A stretch of DNA of 64,000 bases, taken from an uncultured Alphaproteobacteria bacterium. GTDB taxonomy: Bacteria; Pseudomonadota; Alphaproteobacteria; RF32; CAG-239. The stretch is taken from contig CALXTV010000003.1 of the NCBI GenBank assembly GCA_944391505.1, positions 39,481 to 103,480 on the forward strand. The letters are read 5' to 3'. Numbering within the stretch: position 1 is the stretch's first letter; each line of letters opens with the position of its first letter. Below, one piece after another: positions 19,494 through 28,938 of the stretch. The notes beneath the pieces were generated by a model. It worked only from the letters and a program-made list of their open reading frames with translations. It searched no databases and was not told the origin of the DNA. Both the position numbers and the translations under genes were made by a program.

Positions 19494-19521
19494 AAAAATC
19501 CCGGAAATTTCCGGGATTTTT
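19494..19521. terminator. Bidirectional terminator
   Basis: A perfect 28-base palindrome with a CCCGG core flanked by A5 and T5. It sits between the flavoprotein (plus) and the gene ending at 19529 (minus) and can end both transcripts. Confidence 0.9.
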
Positions 19522-19528
19522 CATAGTG

Positions 19529-20704
19529 TCATTTCGACGGAGCCTTTTGTGAAACAGCGTATGACGTAACCATTTTTCTCGCTGCAGCATAAATTTCCTT
19601 TTCAAGCTCTTTGCCGTTTTTCTCCATCATGGCAAAGATTTCTTCTTCGTCGTGACAGGGGCGGGAACAGTCGCTGAGAACCAGCTTTTCAATCGGCGGC
19701 AGGGGCGTAAATTTCAGCTCCTGCAACAACGAATTTCTGATTCCGTTGCTGATAATGTTTTTGCTCAGGCGCATCAGCAGCTTGCCGTCTTTGCTTTGTG
19801 TCTCGGAGGAATAAGAAACATCGTTATGCTCGTCCGGATTAATCAGACATGGTCCTTCGTCGGAATAAGCGTACTTTTGCTTAATCAGAAAAAAATTCCC
19901 CATTTTCCCTCTGAAAAAAGAAGGTTTCAGCTCAAACCAACGGTTTTGGGAGGCTTTTTCGGAGTTTGCGTCTTCTTCGGCATAATAGCGGATGCTCTCT
20001 TCCTTCATACGGTTGTTTATGTAATGCGAAAAATAATTCAGACCTTGCGGAACCTCCTTGTCTGCCGCCGACATAAAGCCGATAAATGTTGATTTTGCCA
20101 CACCGAGCGGACAGGCCGGAGCGTGCGCAACGACCAGCATCTGCTGCTGAATGCTTCGGCGTTCTTTGTCCGTATAACCGAGCTCTTTCATCTTTTCCTG
20201 CATCAGTTCTTCAAGTTTCAGCGCCGTAAAAGCCCCGTGACAATGTGCGACAAAGGTTATCTTCCGCAGATTCCGCATGGCATCTTCTCGCGGGATTCTG
20301 ACGCCGTTGCGGCTTATCCTCGGCTCGATTATCTTTTGATACAATGCTTCGATGTATTGCGGATTGTTTTCTTCCGGCCCGCATTTGTCTGCATATTTTG
20401 CCGCCAGCTTTTGGGAAAACACCATGCGGTATTTGTTAAACAGGTTATGACGGGCATAACTTTTCTTTCCGTCTCCGAAATCATAGCGTATGCTGTAAAC
20501 GGGAATTTTTGCTTCCAACGGTTTTAAAATTTCATTTTCGATGATTTTTGCATAACCGTTTGCCGCCTTATTGTTGACTGCTCCGTCACCGCCCAGATAA
20601 ACCACACAGCATTCATTATCGGGAATTTGTGAAACTTCGCTGAAGCCAAAAGGATTATCGTCGCTTTTGGCGGTTCTCTGATAAACGGTAGCGGTTGACG
20701 TCAT
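19529..20704 (-). CDS. Protein of unknown function, possible alpha/beta-hydrolase fold
   Basis: 391 residues, no signal peptide or membrane span. The segment ITFVAHCHGAFTALKLEEL looks like a nucleophile elbow (beta strand, then H-C-H-G in place of G-x-S-x-G, then a helix), and VVYLGGDGA near the N terminus could be an oxyanion-type loop. No further family hallmark is evident. It could instead be a large substrate-binding protein. The gene is monocistronic, flanked by a terminator on its 3' side. Confidence 0.6.
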   Translation of the reverse strand: MTSTATVYQRTAKSDDNPFGFSEVSQIPDNECCVVYLGGDGAVNNKAANGYAKIIENEILKPLEAKIPVYSIRYDFGDGKKSYARHNLFNKYRMVFSQKLAAKYADKCGPEENNPQYIEALYQKIIEPRISRNGVRIPREDAMRNLRKITFVAHCHGAFTALKLEELMQEKMKELGYTDKERRSIQQQMLVVAHAPACPLGVAKSTFIGFMSAADKEVPQGLNYFSHYINNRMKEESIRYYAEEDANSEKASQNRWFELKPSFFRGKMGNFFLIKQKYAYSDEGPCLINPDEHNDVSYSSETQSKDGKLLMRLSKNIISNGIRNSLLQELKFTPLPPIEKLVLSDCSRPCHDEEEIFAMMEKNGKELEKEIYAAARKMVTSYAVSQKAPSK

Positions 20705-20777
20705 GGTCTTTTTCCTGAAGAGCTTTCAATTTAGCCAATTTTAACATATTTTGCTTTCTGAAACAATTAAAAAGCCG

Positions 20778-21956
20778 CTATGCCGTTTTTTCCATTTTCT
20801 CAATCAGAACAAAAGCGGCCGTTCTTCCCGACGCCAGAGCCTCGACGATTGTCGAACCGCCGGTTTTGCAGTCGCCGGCATAAATGATTTTTTCATCTTC
20901 GATTTTGTCATCGGCATAACTCCCCACAGCCTTGATAATCAGAGCAAAGCCGGGAAGTCTGACGGAAGAGTCGGACAATGGTGTTACTTTGCCGTCTTCA
21001 TAGCGGTTGCGATGTATTTGCAGAAGCAGCCCGTCTTCGCATTGTTCCGCTTTTTCCGGGCTGGAAAGCGGCGAAATGTTGATTTGATTATACAGCAGTT
21101 CCAAATATTCTGATTTCGATATTTTCATGTCGGACAACCGCCGCCGGACAAACATCTCAACCTGGACGGCACCGTTTCTTGCCGCCGTCATGGCACAGTC
21201 CGCCGCGACATTGCCGCCGCCGATGACGGCCACTCTGCCGTTTGTTATGTATTTTTCCGGATGATGCAGATATTCCATATGCGACAGACAAAGCTCTTCG
21301 CCCTCAATGTTTAAACGTGCCGTGTTGGGTTCACCGGTTGCCACGATAACGCCGTCATATTTGACTGCCAGCTCTCTGATGTCTTTGATTCTGGTATTCA
21401 GATGCAAAGATATCAAAGGCGTGTCGCTGATAAATTTCCAATCCTTTTCAATAACTTCGTGCGGCAGTCTGGTATCAGGAATCAGATTCAGCGCGCCGCC
21501 GATTTGCCCGTCGGCCTCAAAAATGTCGGTCTTGTATCCGCCCTTTGCCAAAACGGAAGCGGCGGCAATTCCGGCCGGACCTGCGCCGATAACGGCAATG
21601 CTCTTGGCTTTGGGCTCAATTTGCGAATAATCTTCGTCGGCCGTCCTGAAGTTTTCCAAAATCGTTGCCTGCACTCTGGGAATGTTGATGGCAAAATCGA
21701 CGCGGCTGCGTGTGCAGGCCTGCATACAGAACTTGTCCGGACAGATAAGCCCGCAGGTTTGCCCCATCGGATTGGTACGGGTAATGGTTTTGACTGCGGC
21801 GTCGAAATTGCCTGTTTTGGCATGATTGATAAATTCCTGCGGATTGCAGTTAACCGGGCAGGCGTGCATGCACGGCTGTGTCTTGCAGTTAAGACAACGG
21901 TCAAGTTCTGCTTTGAACTGGATTTTGTTTAGATATAGCTTCTTGTTGTCGGACAT
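20778..21956 (-). CDS. GltD-like FAD/NAD(P)H oxidoreductase with N-terminal Fe-S domain
   Basis: 392 residues, related to the glutamate synthase small subunit and dihydropyrimidine dehydrogenase module. The N-terminal Fer4_20 domain has CLNCKTQPCMHACP and CGLICPDKFCMQAC, two 4Fe-4S sets. Then come an FAD loop (GAGPAGIAAA), an NAD(P)H loop (GGGNVAADCAM) and the C-terminal FAD motif YAGDCKTGGSTIVEALASG. The start is set at ATG 21956; a TTG at 21968 is less likely. No GltB partner is nearby, so it may feed electrons to ferredoxins or other oxidoreductases. A MerR-type promoter candidate lies just upstream. Confidence 0.88.
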   Translation of the reverse strand: MSDNKKLYLNKIQFKAELDRCLNCKTQPCMHACPVNCNPQEFINHAKTGNFDAAVKTITRTNPMGQTCGLICPDKFCMQACTRSRVDFAINIPRVQATILENFRTADEDYSQIEPKAKSIAVIGAGPAGIAAASVLAKGGYKTDIFEADGQIGGALNLIPDTRLPHEVIEKDWKFISDTPLISLHLNTRIKDIRELAVKYDGVIVATGEPNTARLNIEGEELCLSHMEYLHHPEKYITNGRVAVIGGGNVAADCAMTAARNGAVQVEMFVRRRLSDMKISKSEYLELLYNQINISPLSSPEKAEQCEDGLLLQIHRNRYEDGKVTPLSDSSVRLPGFALIIKAVGSYADDKIEDEKIIYAGDCKTGGSTIVEALASGRTAAFVLIEKMEKTA

Positions 21957-21983
21957 TTTTTTTCTCAAAATTTATTTTTCTAC

Positions 21984-22014
21984 AGTATAAACTTTTAGAG
22001 GCGGCTCAAGTCAA
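21984..22014 (-). promoter_or_regulatory. Candidate MerR-type promoter (site 4, variant)
   Basis: Minus-strand TTGACT, 19-bp spacer, TATACT. The spacer contains GAG-N4-CTC, but shifted one base relative to the other three sites, and the dyad arms are shorter. It drives the GltD-like gene. Weaker support than sites 1-3. Confidence 0.45.
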
Positions 22015-22026
22015 GTTTTTTTTCAA

Positions 22027-22056
22027 AAATAAAGACCCGTTTCCGGGTCCTTATTT
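22027..22056 (-). terminator. Terminator of the SemiSWEET-GGDEF gene
   Basis: GACCCG (22034-22039) pairs with CGGGTC (22044-22049) around a T-rich loop, extended by AATAA/TTATT pairs. The stem touches the stop codon at 22056, and the minus strand continues into a T-rich tract. Confidence 0.75.
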
Positions 22057-22853
22057 TACTTGTTCTTGCAAAACTGAATTTTTATTTTGCTTCGCGCCGG
22101 AATATTGTCCAGAGCTTTTTCTGCACCGCTGACCAAATCAGCCAGAGCTTTGGCCTGTTTTGACACGCAGGCACCCATGCTGATTGACGGGCAAACGTTT
22201 TGCTTGCGGCTGACTTTCACCGAAAGTTTTTTAATGTTTTCGTTCAATCGACCGGCAACGGTCTTGGTGCCTTTTTCATCAGAATTGGCCAGATAGATAA
22301 CAAATTTTTCATTATCGTAACGAGCCACCATGTCTGTTCCGCGCAAATCTTTTTCCAGAGCGTTGCCGACCTGTTTCAAAACTTTGTTGGCAATCTTTTC
22401 GTTATACTTTTTGCGGACGTCCGCAATCTCGTCAACTTTCAGCATCATGACCGCAAAACTCTGTTTGGCAACCAAAGAAGCGGCAATCCTTTCCGGAACG
22501 GTCTGCTCAAAATATTTGCGATTGTATACTGACGTAATGTCGTCGCGGCGCTCGCGTTCAATTTTATCCTCTGCGTCATAATAGATAATCAGAATCAGTA
22601 TGACAAAGGTGCAAAGGAATGTAATCAGGTTAGAGAAAAGAAGAATATAAGAGTCGATGTATACGCCGTACGCAAACCAACAGACCAACCCCAGACTGTA
22701 GATAATGTACATATAACTGGAAAGGTTGGACACGTTTTTGGTTTCGATAATCCGCAAAATCTGAATGGCAAAGGTCAAAACCGTTGCCAAACCGGCCGCA
22801 TAACCGATATAAGTGAAAAGAGTTTCTTCATCAAACATAATATTTTCAAACAT
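22056..22853 (-). CDS. SemiSWEET (PQ-loop) membrane domain fused to a degenerate GGDEF domain
   Basis: 265 residues. Residues 14-90 form three membrane helices with a SemiSWEET/MtN3 pattern (YIGYAAGLATVLTFAIQILR; then SSYMYIIYSLGLVCWFAYGV), the half-transporter unit that dimerises to move sugars. Residues 103-262 align with a diguanylate cyclase domain (DDITSVYNRKYFEQ). However, the GGDEF motif reads DNEKF (180-184) and the first metal Asp of D-x-D is Lys139, so cyclase activity is very unlikely. No RxxD I-site is obvious. RBS GGAG lies 9-11 bases before the ATG. It may act as a membrane sensor or scaffold rather than an enzyme. Confidence 0.8.
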   Translation of the reverse strand: MFENIMFDEETLFTYIGYAAGLATVLTFAIQILRIIETKNVSNLSSYMYIIYSLGLVCWFAYGVYIDSYILLFSNLITFLCTFVILILIIYYDAEDKIERERRDDITSVYNRKYFEQTVPERIAASLVAKQSFAVMMLKVDEIADVRKKYNEKIANKVLKQVGNALEKDLRGTDMVARYDNEKFVIYLANSDEKGTKTVAGRLNENIKKLSVKVSRKQNVCPSISMGACVSKQAKALADLVSGAEKALDNIPARSKIKIQFCKNK

Positions 22854-22944
22854 TGCACACTACTCCGCTTTTTTACTAGGATAGTGCCCAATATTTTAAT
22901 TTATCGTTAAGAAAATGACACAGTTTTTCTTAATCGTAAAAAAA

Positions 22945-23192
22945 CTAGCCTCTTTTTTCTTGCCGGGTATATTTTCCTCCCGGCTGTTTGTTTATTTGCA
23001 AAATGCCGGCACGTCCCATGGAATCTCTTCCGTTGATGAGACAGACATTTTCTTTGGCCATGGGAATTTTGACGTTAAAGCCGAGCGTTGTTGCATACAT
23101 TTCATACCAGAATGTCTGAAACAGAGACGCAAAAGTCATCTGTAAGAGAAGACGGCCAGAGCGGAAACCGCGACAGATTTTAGTTTTCGCAT
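22945..23192 (-). pseudogene. Possible frameshifted small secreted protein downstream of eptA
   Basis: On the minus strand an ATG at 23192 has GGAG eight bases upstream and begins a signal-like MRKLKSVAVSALAVF, but stops after 18 codons. Another frame then runs open to 22945 (LQMTFASLFQTFWYEM; CLINGRDSMGRAGILQ). Joining them needs a single frameshift near 23145. It starts 33 bases after the eptA stop. It could also be two chance frames. Otherwise I see nothing in 22854-23225. Confidence 0.3.
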
Positions 23193-23225
23193 TAAAAGTC
23201 TCCGTATGTCTTACGGTAAAACGGG

Positions 23226-24848
23226 TTAGAGCGTCCGTCCGCACTTGTCGAAAACATCAAGCGCGGAAATATATGCCGTCGTCTTAATATCCATCAACCG
23301 CAGAACCGAATGGAAAAAGTTGTCGTGAGAAAAAGCTTCCGTTTCGGCTCGGCTTTTCAGACAGGCATCATTAAGCTTCATCGATTTTTTCGCGTTTTGA
23401 GACAGCCAGAGAATCATCGGAACTTTCGTCTGTTCGTCAGGCGCAATGGCATACGGCAGTCCGTGCAGATAGATGTTGTTTTCGCCGAGCGATTCTCCGT
23501 GATCGGAAACATACAGCATGCTGCTTTGCAGTTCATCGTGTTTTTTGAGAATATCAATTACGGAATTAATGATATAATCTGTATAGGCAATCGTGTTGTC
23601 ATAAGTGTTGACAATCTGTTCCCGGGTGCAGTCCTGAAGGCTGGCCGTATCGCAGGACGGCTGAAAGATTTTGAACTTGTCCGGATAACGCTTGAAATAG
23701 GTCGGTCCGTGACTACCCATGGCGTGCAGAACGATGAGTGTGTTTTTGGTCGTATTCTTCAGGCGCTCGTCAAGGCCGTCGAGCAAAATTTCGTCATGGC
23801 AATAGTTTCCGAAACAAAACGGTTGTTTGTTTCCCCAAGTGGCAATATCTTTGCCGAAGCGGTCGCAGACCTTTTTGCAGCCGTCGTCATTGTCTTTCCA
23901 ATAAATGTCATAGCCGGCGTTTTTGGCAAAATCCAACAGATTTTGCATATAAAGGGCATCGGTAACGCTGAAGTGTTTTCTGGGCAGCGGCGAAAACATG
24001 CAGGGCAGGGAAATTGCCGTTGCGGTTCCGCACGAACTGACGTCTTTAAATGTGAATATATCGTTTCGTTTGGACAACAGGGGATTGGTCTGCCGTTCGT
24101 ATCCGTAAAGCGAAAAATTCTGCGCCCGCGCTGTCTCGCCGACAATCAGCACAACAACTTGCGGTTTGCCGCTGCCGTTTCCGGCAAATTTTGGCGCCTT
24201 GTCCAAAATGACAAACTCTCTTTTGGCGTCAAGGCTGCGTTTATAATAGCGGCCGACGGCATAAATATAGTTGAACGTATTGATGTAGTATCGTACCTGT
24301 TGGTTGTTGCGCCCGAAAGAAGCATATTCTTTATAAGAGACGGCCGCGATGGCGCCGATGGTCAGCAGACCGAGCAGAAAATATGTCAGACGTCGGCGGA
24401 GTTCCGTGCCGAAAGATGAAAACACGATTTTTGTCCGGGCGACTAAAACGGCAGGCAGGACGCCGACGATTAAAACATAGAAAAAGGCGTGCAGCGTCAA
24501 AAAATCGGAAGCCTCTCTCAGATTCGTTTCCACAAAATTACGGATCATGTCCGAATTAATGACAATGCCGAGATTCTGCAGGGCATAGTCGGAAGCGGCG
24601 GACAGAACCAACAGCAGCATGACCAGAGGCTTGCCCGCGCGCGGAACCACAATCAGACAGAAAAACCAAAACAGCGGAACAAAGATAAAAAACGGCAGCG
24701 TAAGAACCAGCAGCAGAACCGAAAAACTGTCAATCTCTATTTTTTCGAAAGCAAACTGCCAGAACTTTATGTTCAGCATAAAGGAAAAATAGGCGCTGAC
24801 AATAAGAATAAATGCCGTTGAACTCAGAGTGAACTTTGTTTTGGTCAT
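23226..24848 (-). CDS. eptA: Lipid A phosphoethanolamine transferase (EptA/MCR family)
   Basis: 540 residues: five membrane helices (to about residue 175), then a periplasmic sulfatase-fold domain. Metal Glu238 is in LIVGETARAQNFSLYGYER. The catalytic Thr275 is in SSCGTATAISLPCMFS, equivalent to Thr285 of MCR-1, and LYVSDHGESLGENN supplies more metal ligands. Paired Cys for periplasmic disulfides are present. It moves phosphoethanolamine from phosphatidylethanolamine to lipid A, leaving diacylglycerol, and such enzymes reduce binding of cationic peptides. It lies 19 bp downstream of a lipid-kinase-like gene, in one operon. Subtype (EptA versus EptB/C) is not certain. Confidence 0.88.
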   Translation of the reverse strand: MTKTKFTLSSTAFILIVSAYFSFMLNIKFWQFAFEKIEIDSFSVLLLVLTLPFFIFVPLFWFFCLIVVPRAGKPLVMLLLVLSAASDYALQNLGIVINSDMIRNFVETNLREASDFLTLHAFFYVLIVGVLPAVLVARTKIVFSSFGTELRRRLTYFLLGLLTIGAIAAVSYKEYASFGRNNQQVRYYINTFNYIYAVGRYYKRSLDAKREFVILDKAPKFAGNGSGKPQVVVLIVGETARAQNFSLYGYERQTNPLLSKRNDIFTFKDVSSCGTATAISLPCMFSPLPRKHFSVTDALYMQNLLDFAKNAGYDIYWKDNDDGCKKVCDRFGKDIATWGNKQPFCFGNYCHDEILLDGLDERLKNTTKNTLIVLHAMGSHGPTYFKRYPDKFKIFQPSCDTASLQDCTREQIVNTYDNTIAYTDYIINSVIDILKKHDELQSSMLYVSDHGESLGENNIYLHGLPYAIAPDEQTKVPMILWLSQNAKKSMKLNDACLKSRAETEAFSHDNFFHSVLRLMDIKTTAYISALDVFDKCGRTL

Positions 24849-24867
24849 CAGTTGTTTCCTTGTGTTT

Positions 24868-25482
24868 CTAGAAAGAAATTAAATTGAGAATAAAAGCCGA
24901 GATAACCGGTATGGTAAAATTGTCGTCAATCCGGAGTTCTTTCTCAAAAAATTCGGCGGCGGTCGCGGCAAGAGCCGTTATGCAAACAACCGGCAATGAA
25001 AGTGTCGGAAAGAAAAACATGACGGTCAGAACGGCGCTGACGAAAAAAGCCGTTGTTCCCTCAACGGATTTTCCGTTGGCAAAGCGGAAAGAGCCGAAAA
25101 ACTTACCGAAAATAGCCGCGCATGAATCGGAAATCAGCATAATGCTCATGGCTGCCGCCGCTGCTCTGGCGCTGAAACAGACGGAAACGGTGAGAGCCGC
25201 CGCCAAAATATAAACCGATCCGCTGGGAACAAATCTGGTGCGGCAGACTTCTTTGCCGCGAAGCGTCTTTATGAACATTCTGCGAAACAGTCCGCCGATA
25301 ACCGCGGTCTTTTGATAAGCCGTATATTCAACAATCAGATTCAGTGTCAGCAGGCAGGCAAAAAGGATAATGCTCCAGTTGCGTTCGGCCAGCAATATAA
25401 ACAGCGGCATCCAGAGCGAACTGAGATGAACCGCCTTGCGATATAATTCTGTTTTAAGCGACTTTGTCAGTATGGCAGACAT
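24868..25482 (-). CDS. CTP-dependent polyprenol/diacylglycerol kinase-like membrane protein
   Basis: 204 residues, about six to seven membrane helices, matching the SEC59/DGK1/CdsA-like family. Features are YRKAVHLSSLWMP at the start, SDSCAAIFGKFFGS (SDxxAAxxGxxxG) and KSVEGTTAFFVSA (K-S-x-E-G), the nucleotide-binding blocks. ATG 25482 is chosen because GAGGAG lies seven to eight bases upstream. It precedes eptA in the same operon. Diacylglycerol is the by-product of EptA, so a diacylglycerol-recycling role is a reasonable inference. A polyprenol substrate is the alternative. Confidence 0.75.
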   Translation of the reverse strand: MSAILTKSLKTELYRKAVHLSSLWMPLFILLAERNWSIILFACLLTLNLIVEYTAYQKTAVIGGLFRRMFIKTLRGKEVCRTRFVPSGSVYILAAALTVSVCFSARAAAAAMSIMLISDSCAAIFGKFFGSFRFANGKSVEGTTAFFVSAVLTVMFFFPTLSLPVVCITALAATAAEFFEKELRIDDNFTIPVISAFILNLISF

Positions 25483-25574
25483 TTTTTTACTCCTCTGCGT
25501 CAACATTTAACGCAGGATTAAAAGAATAATCTAAAATAAATCTGAAATTTTTAAAAATAAACAAAAATAAATAG

Positions 25575-25694
25575 ATTTACTTTTTCATTGTCCTGACGGT
25601 CATTATGGCTGCCGTTTTCCTGCAGGAAACGCTGACGGTCAAAACGCTTGCCGGCTGTGTTCTGATAACCCTCGGAACCCTGCTTATGATATAA
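25575..25694 (+). pseudogene. Remnant of an EamA/DMT transporter C terminus
   Basis: A 39-codon open stretch ends in TAA at 25694 and reads FIVLTVIMAAVFLQETLTV followed by KTLAGCVLITLGTLLMI. That is the characteristic last two helices of EamA-type permeases (the FLGE-x-LT-x-x-x-x-G-x-x-LI-x-x-G pattern). The rest of the gene is missing, with stops directly upstream. It fills most of the otherwise empty gap 25507-25828. Confidence 0.6.
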
Positions 25695-25828
25695 CGTTCC
25701 GCCAATCTTCGTTTCCTTTTCCGTTTTATGATAAATTTTAATTATGACAGTATAAAAAAATGATATTGGACTTTATGTCCGAACTCAAACATAATTACAT
25801 TAATTCATATCATTATAAGGAGGAAGAG

Positions 25829-26683
25829 ATGACGTTTCTTAAAAAATTTTTACTCCTCGGTTTTGTCTTGTTTGCTCCCGCGGTGGCCGCTTGGGAAAAT
25901 GAAGAAAATTTGAGTCGGGCGCAGCGGGCGGATCAGGTTTTTGAAGAACTTTTCAGGGCAAAGCGTTCAACAAGCCGGACAGATCCGGAATTTATGGAAA
26001 TTTTGCAGCAAAATATATTTGGCGAAGTTTTTGACATCGGCGATTTGTCAAACAAAGACCGTGAGCTGATTACCGTGGCCGTATTAACGACAATGCAGAC
26101 GCTGCCGCAGCTTGAAGCGCATATCGGCGCGGCATTGAACGCGGGAAACACACCGCTCGAAATCCGGGAGACGATTTATCAGTGCGCGCCGTTCATCGGT
26201 TTTCCGCGCACTTTGAATGCCGTCGATGTTTTTAATCGTGTAATGGAACAACGCGGGATAAAACTGCCGTTGGAAAATGCGACGACGGTAACCGAAAAAG
26301 ACCGTTATGCCAAAGGAGAGGCGATTCAAAATTCTCTTTACGGGAGCGAGGTCAAAACCGCAATGAGGGCATTGCCGGGAATTTATAAGGAAAAAGTTCC
26401 CGATATGCTGACCACGTTTTGTTTTGGCGACTTTTATACCCGGAAAGGGTTGACTATTAAACAGAGAGAGCTTTTGTCTCTGGTTGTTCTGACAACGCTC
26501 GGCGCCGAAAAACAACTGACGGCGCATATTATCGGGGCGCAGAAGGCCGGCAACAGCAGAGAAACGCTGCTGGCGGCAATGATGCAGGCAATGCCCTATA
26601 TCGGCATGCCCAATGCTCTGACCGCCGTAAATCTGATAAAAGATACCGATTTTGAGAATTATAAACCGATTTACGGAGAATAA
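25829..26683 (+). CDS. Exported protein with two carboxymuconolactone decarboxylase-like domains
   Basis: 284 residues starting with a signal peptide (MTFLKKFLLLGFVLFAPAVAA). Two CMD/AhpD-like repeats follow: about residues 60-140 (ITVAVLTTMQTLPQLEAHIG, CAPFIGFPRTLNAV) and 185-280 (LLSLVVLTTLGAEKQLTAHI, AMPYIGMPNALTAV). The AhpD CxxC is absent, so peroxidase-type thiol chemistry is unlikely. ATG 25829 has AAGGAGG upstream; an ATG at 25760 would hide the signal. It is first of a co-directional run with the cyclophilin-like gene (three bases away), an aldo/keto reductase and a flavoprotein. Exported CMD proteins are uncommon. Confidence 0.85.
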   Translation: MTFLKKFLLLGFVLFAPAVAAWENEENLSRAQRADQVFEELFRAKRSTSRTDPEFMEILQQNIFGEVFDIGDLSNKDRELITVAVLTTMQTLPQLEAHIGAALNAGNTPLEIRETIYQCAPFIGFPRTLNAVDVFNRVMEQRGIKLPLENATTVTEKDRYAKGEAIQNSLYGSEVKTAMRALPGIYKEKVPDMLTTFCFGDFYTRKGLTIKQRELLSLVVLTTLGAEKQLTAHIIGAQKAGNSRETLLAAMMQAMPYIGMPNALTAVNLIKDTDFENYKPIYGE

Positions 26684-26686
26684 GAC

Positions 26687-28160
<1,474 letters not shown>

Positions 28161-28174
28161 GAAGAGGAAATTTT

Positions 28175-28813
28175 ATGAAACGTCGGGAATTTTTGAAAAT
28201 ATTGACGGCGCTTGTTGCCGGAAGTTCTCTTTTGCAATGGAACAAGGCAAAAGCAGCCGTTTTAAAGGAGGATAGAAAGATGAAAATTTTAGTGCTGACG
28301 GGAAGCCCGCGCAAAAACGGCAACTCAAATACGCTGGCGGATAATTTTATTAAAGGAGCCGAAGAAGCCGGACATGAGGTTGTCCGTTTTGATTCGGCTT
28401 TTAAAAACGTTCATCCCTGCATCGCCTGCAATTCCTGCGGTATGAATGGCCCCTGCGTTTTTAAGGACGATTTTGAATTCGTCCGCCGGCATATTGTCGA
28501 TGCCGATATGGTTGTATTTGCCACGCCGATGTATTATTTCGGCATTTCAGCGCAGCTTAAGGCGGTTATCGACCGTTTCTATGCCATAAACGGTCAAATC
28601 CACCGGCCGAAAAAAGCCGCGCTGTTTATGACTTATGCCGATACGGGTGCCGCCGAGGCCGCCCCGATAAAATCTCATTATGAGGTTTTGCTGAACTATC
28701 TCGGCTGGGAAGATGCGGGACAAATTATTGTTCCCGGCGTCTGGCCGGCCGGTGCCGTTGATCGCACGGATTATCCCAAGCAGGCCTATGAGCTGGGAAA
28801 AACCGTAAAATAA
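28175..28813 (+). CDS. Flavodoxin-family NAD(P)H oxidoreductase with N-terminal export signal
   Basis: 212 residues. The first 35 resemble a short Tat/Sec leader (MKRREFLKILTALVAGSSLL). The body is an FMN-reductase fold: ILVLTGSPRKNGNSNTLADN, CIACNSCGMNGPC (Isf-like cysteine cluster) and ATPMYYFGISAQLKAVIDR. An excellent internal start exists at 28280: AAAGGAGG, eight bases, then ATG AAA ATT, which begins the core domain. Two products (exported and cytosolic) are therefore plausible. It ends the operon begun at 25829. A MerR-type promoter for the next operon follows. Confidence 0.87.
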   Translation: MKRREFLKILTALVAGSSLLQWNKAKAAVLKEDRKMKILVLTGSPRKNGNSNTLADNFIKGAEEAGHEVVRFDSAFKNVHPCIACNSCGMNGPCVFKDDFEFVRRHIVDADMVVFATPMYYFGISAQLKAVIDRFYAINGQIHRPKKAALFMTYADTGAAEAAPIKSHYEVLLNYLGWEDAGQIIVPGVWPAGAVDRTDYPKQAYELGKTVK

Positions 28814-28873
28814 AGGGAAACAAAAGACAAAGCCGCTGCGACTGAAAAAATAAGAATTTTTCTAAAAAAGTAC

Positions 28874-28904
28874 TTGACTTAGAGTTAACTCAAAATGTTA
28901 AGCT
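28874..28904 (+). promoter_or_regulatory. MerR-type elongated promoter (site 2)
   Basis: TTGACT, 19-bp spacer, TAAGCT. The spacer contains TTAGAGTTAACTCAAA, a GAG-N4-CTC dyad centred on GTTAAC. Aligns without gaps to sites at 17739 and 38911. It lies 35 bases before the Tat-exported aldo/keto reductase. Confidence 0.72.
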
Positions 28905-28938
28905 CTTGTCAAATCAACGTTAAAGGAGGTTTTTTTAG

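Noticed and set aside
22056..22853. Active diguanylate cyclase
   Set aside because: The GGDEF motif and the first metal-binding Asp are both replaced.
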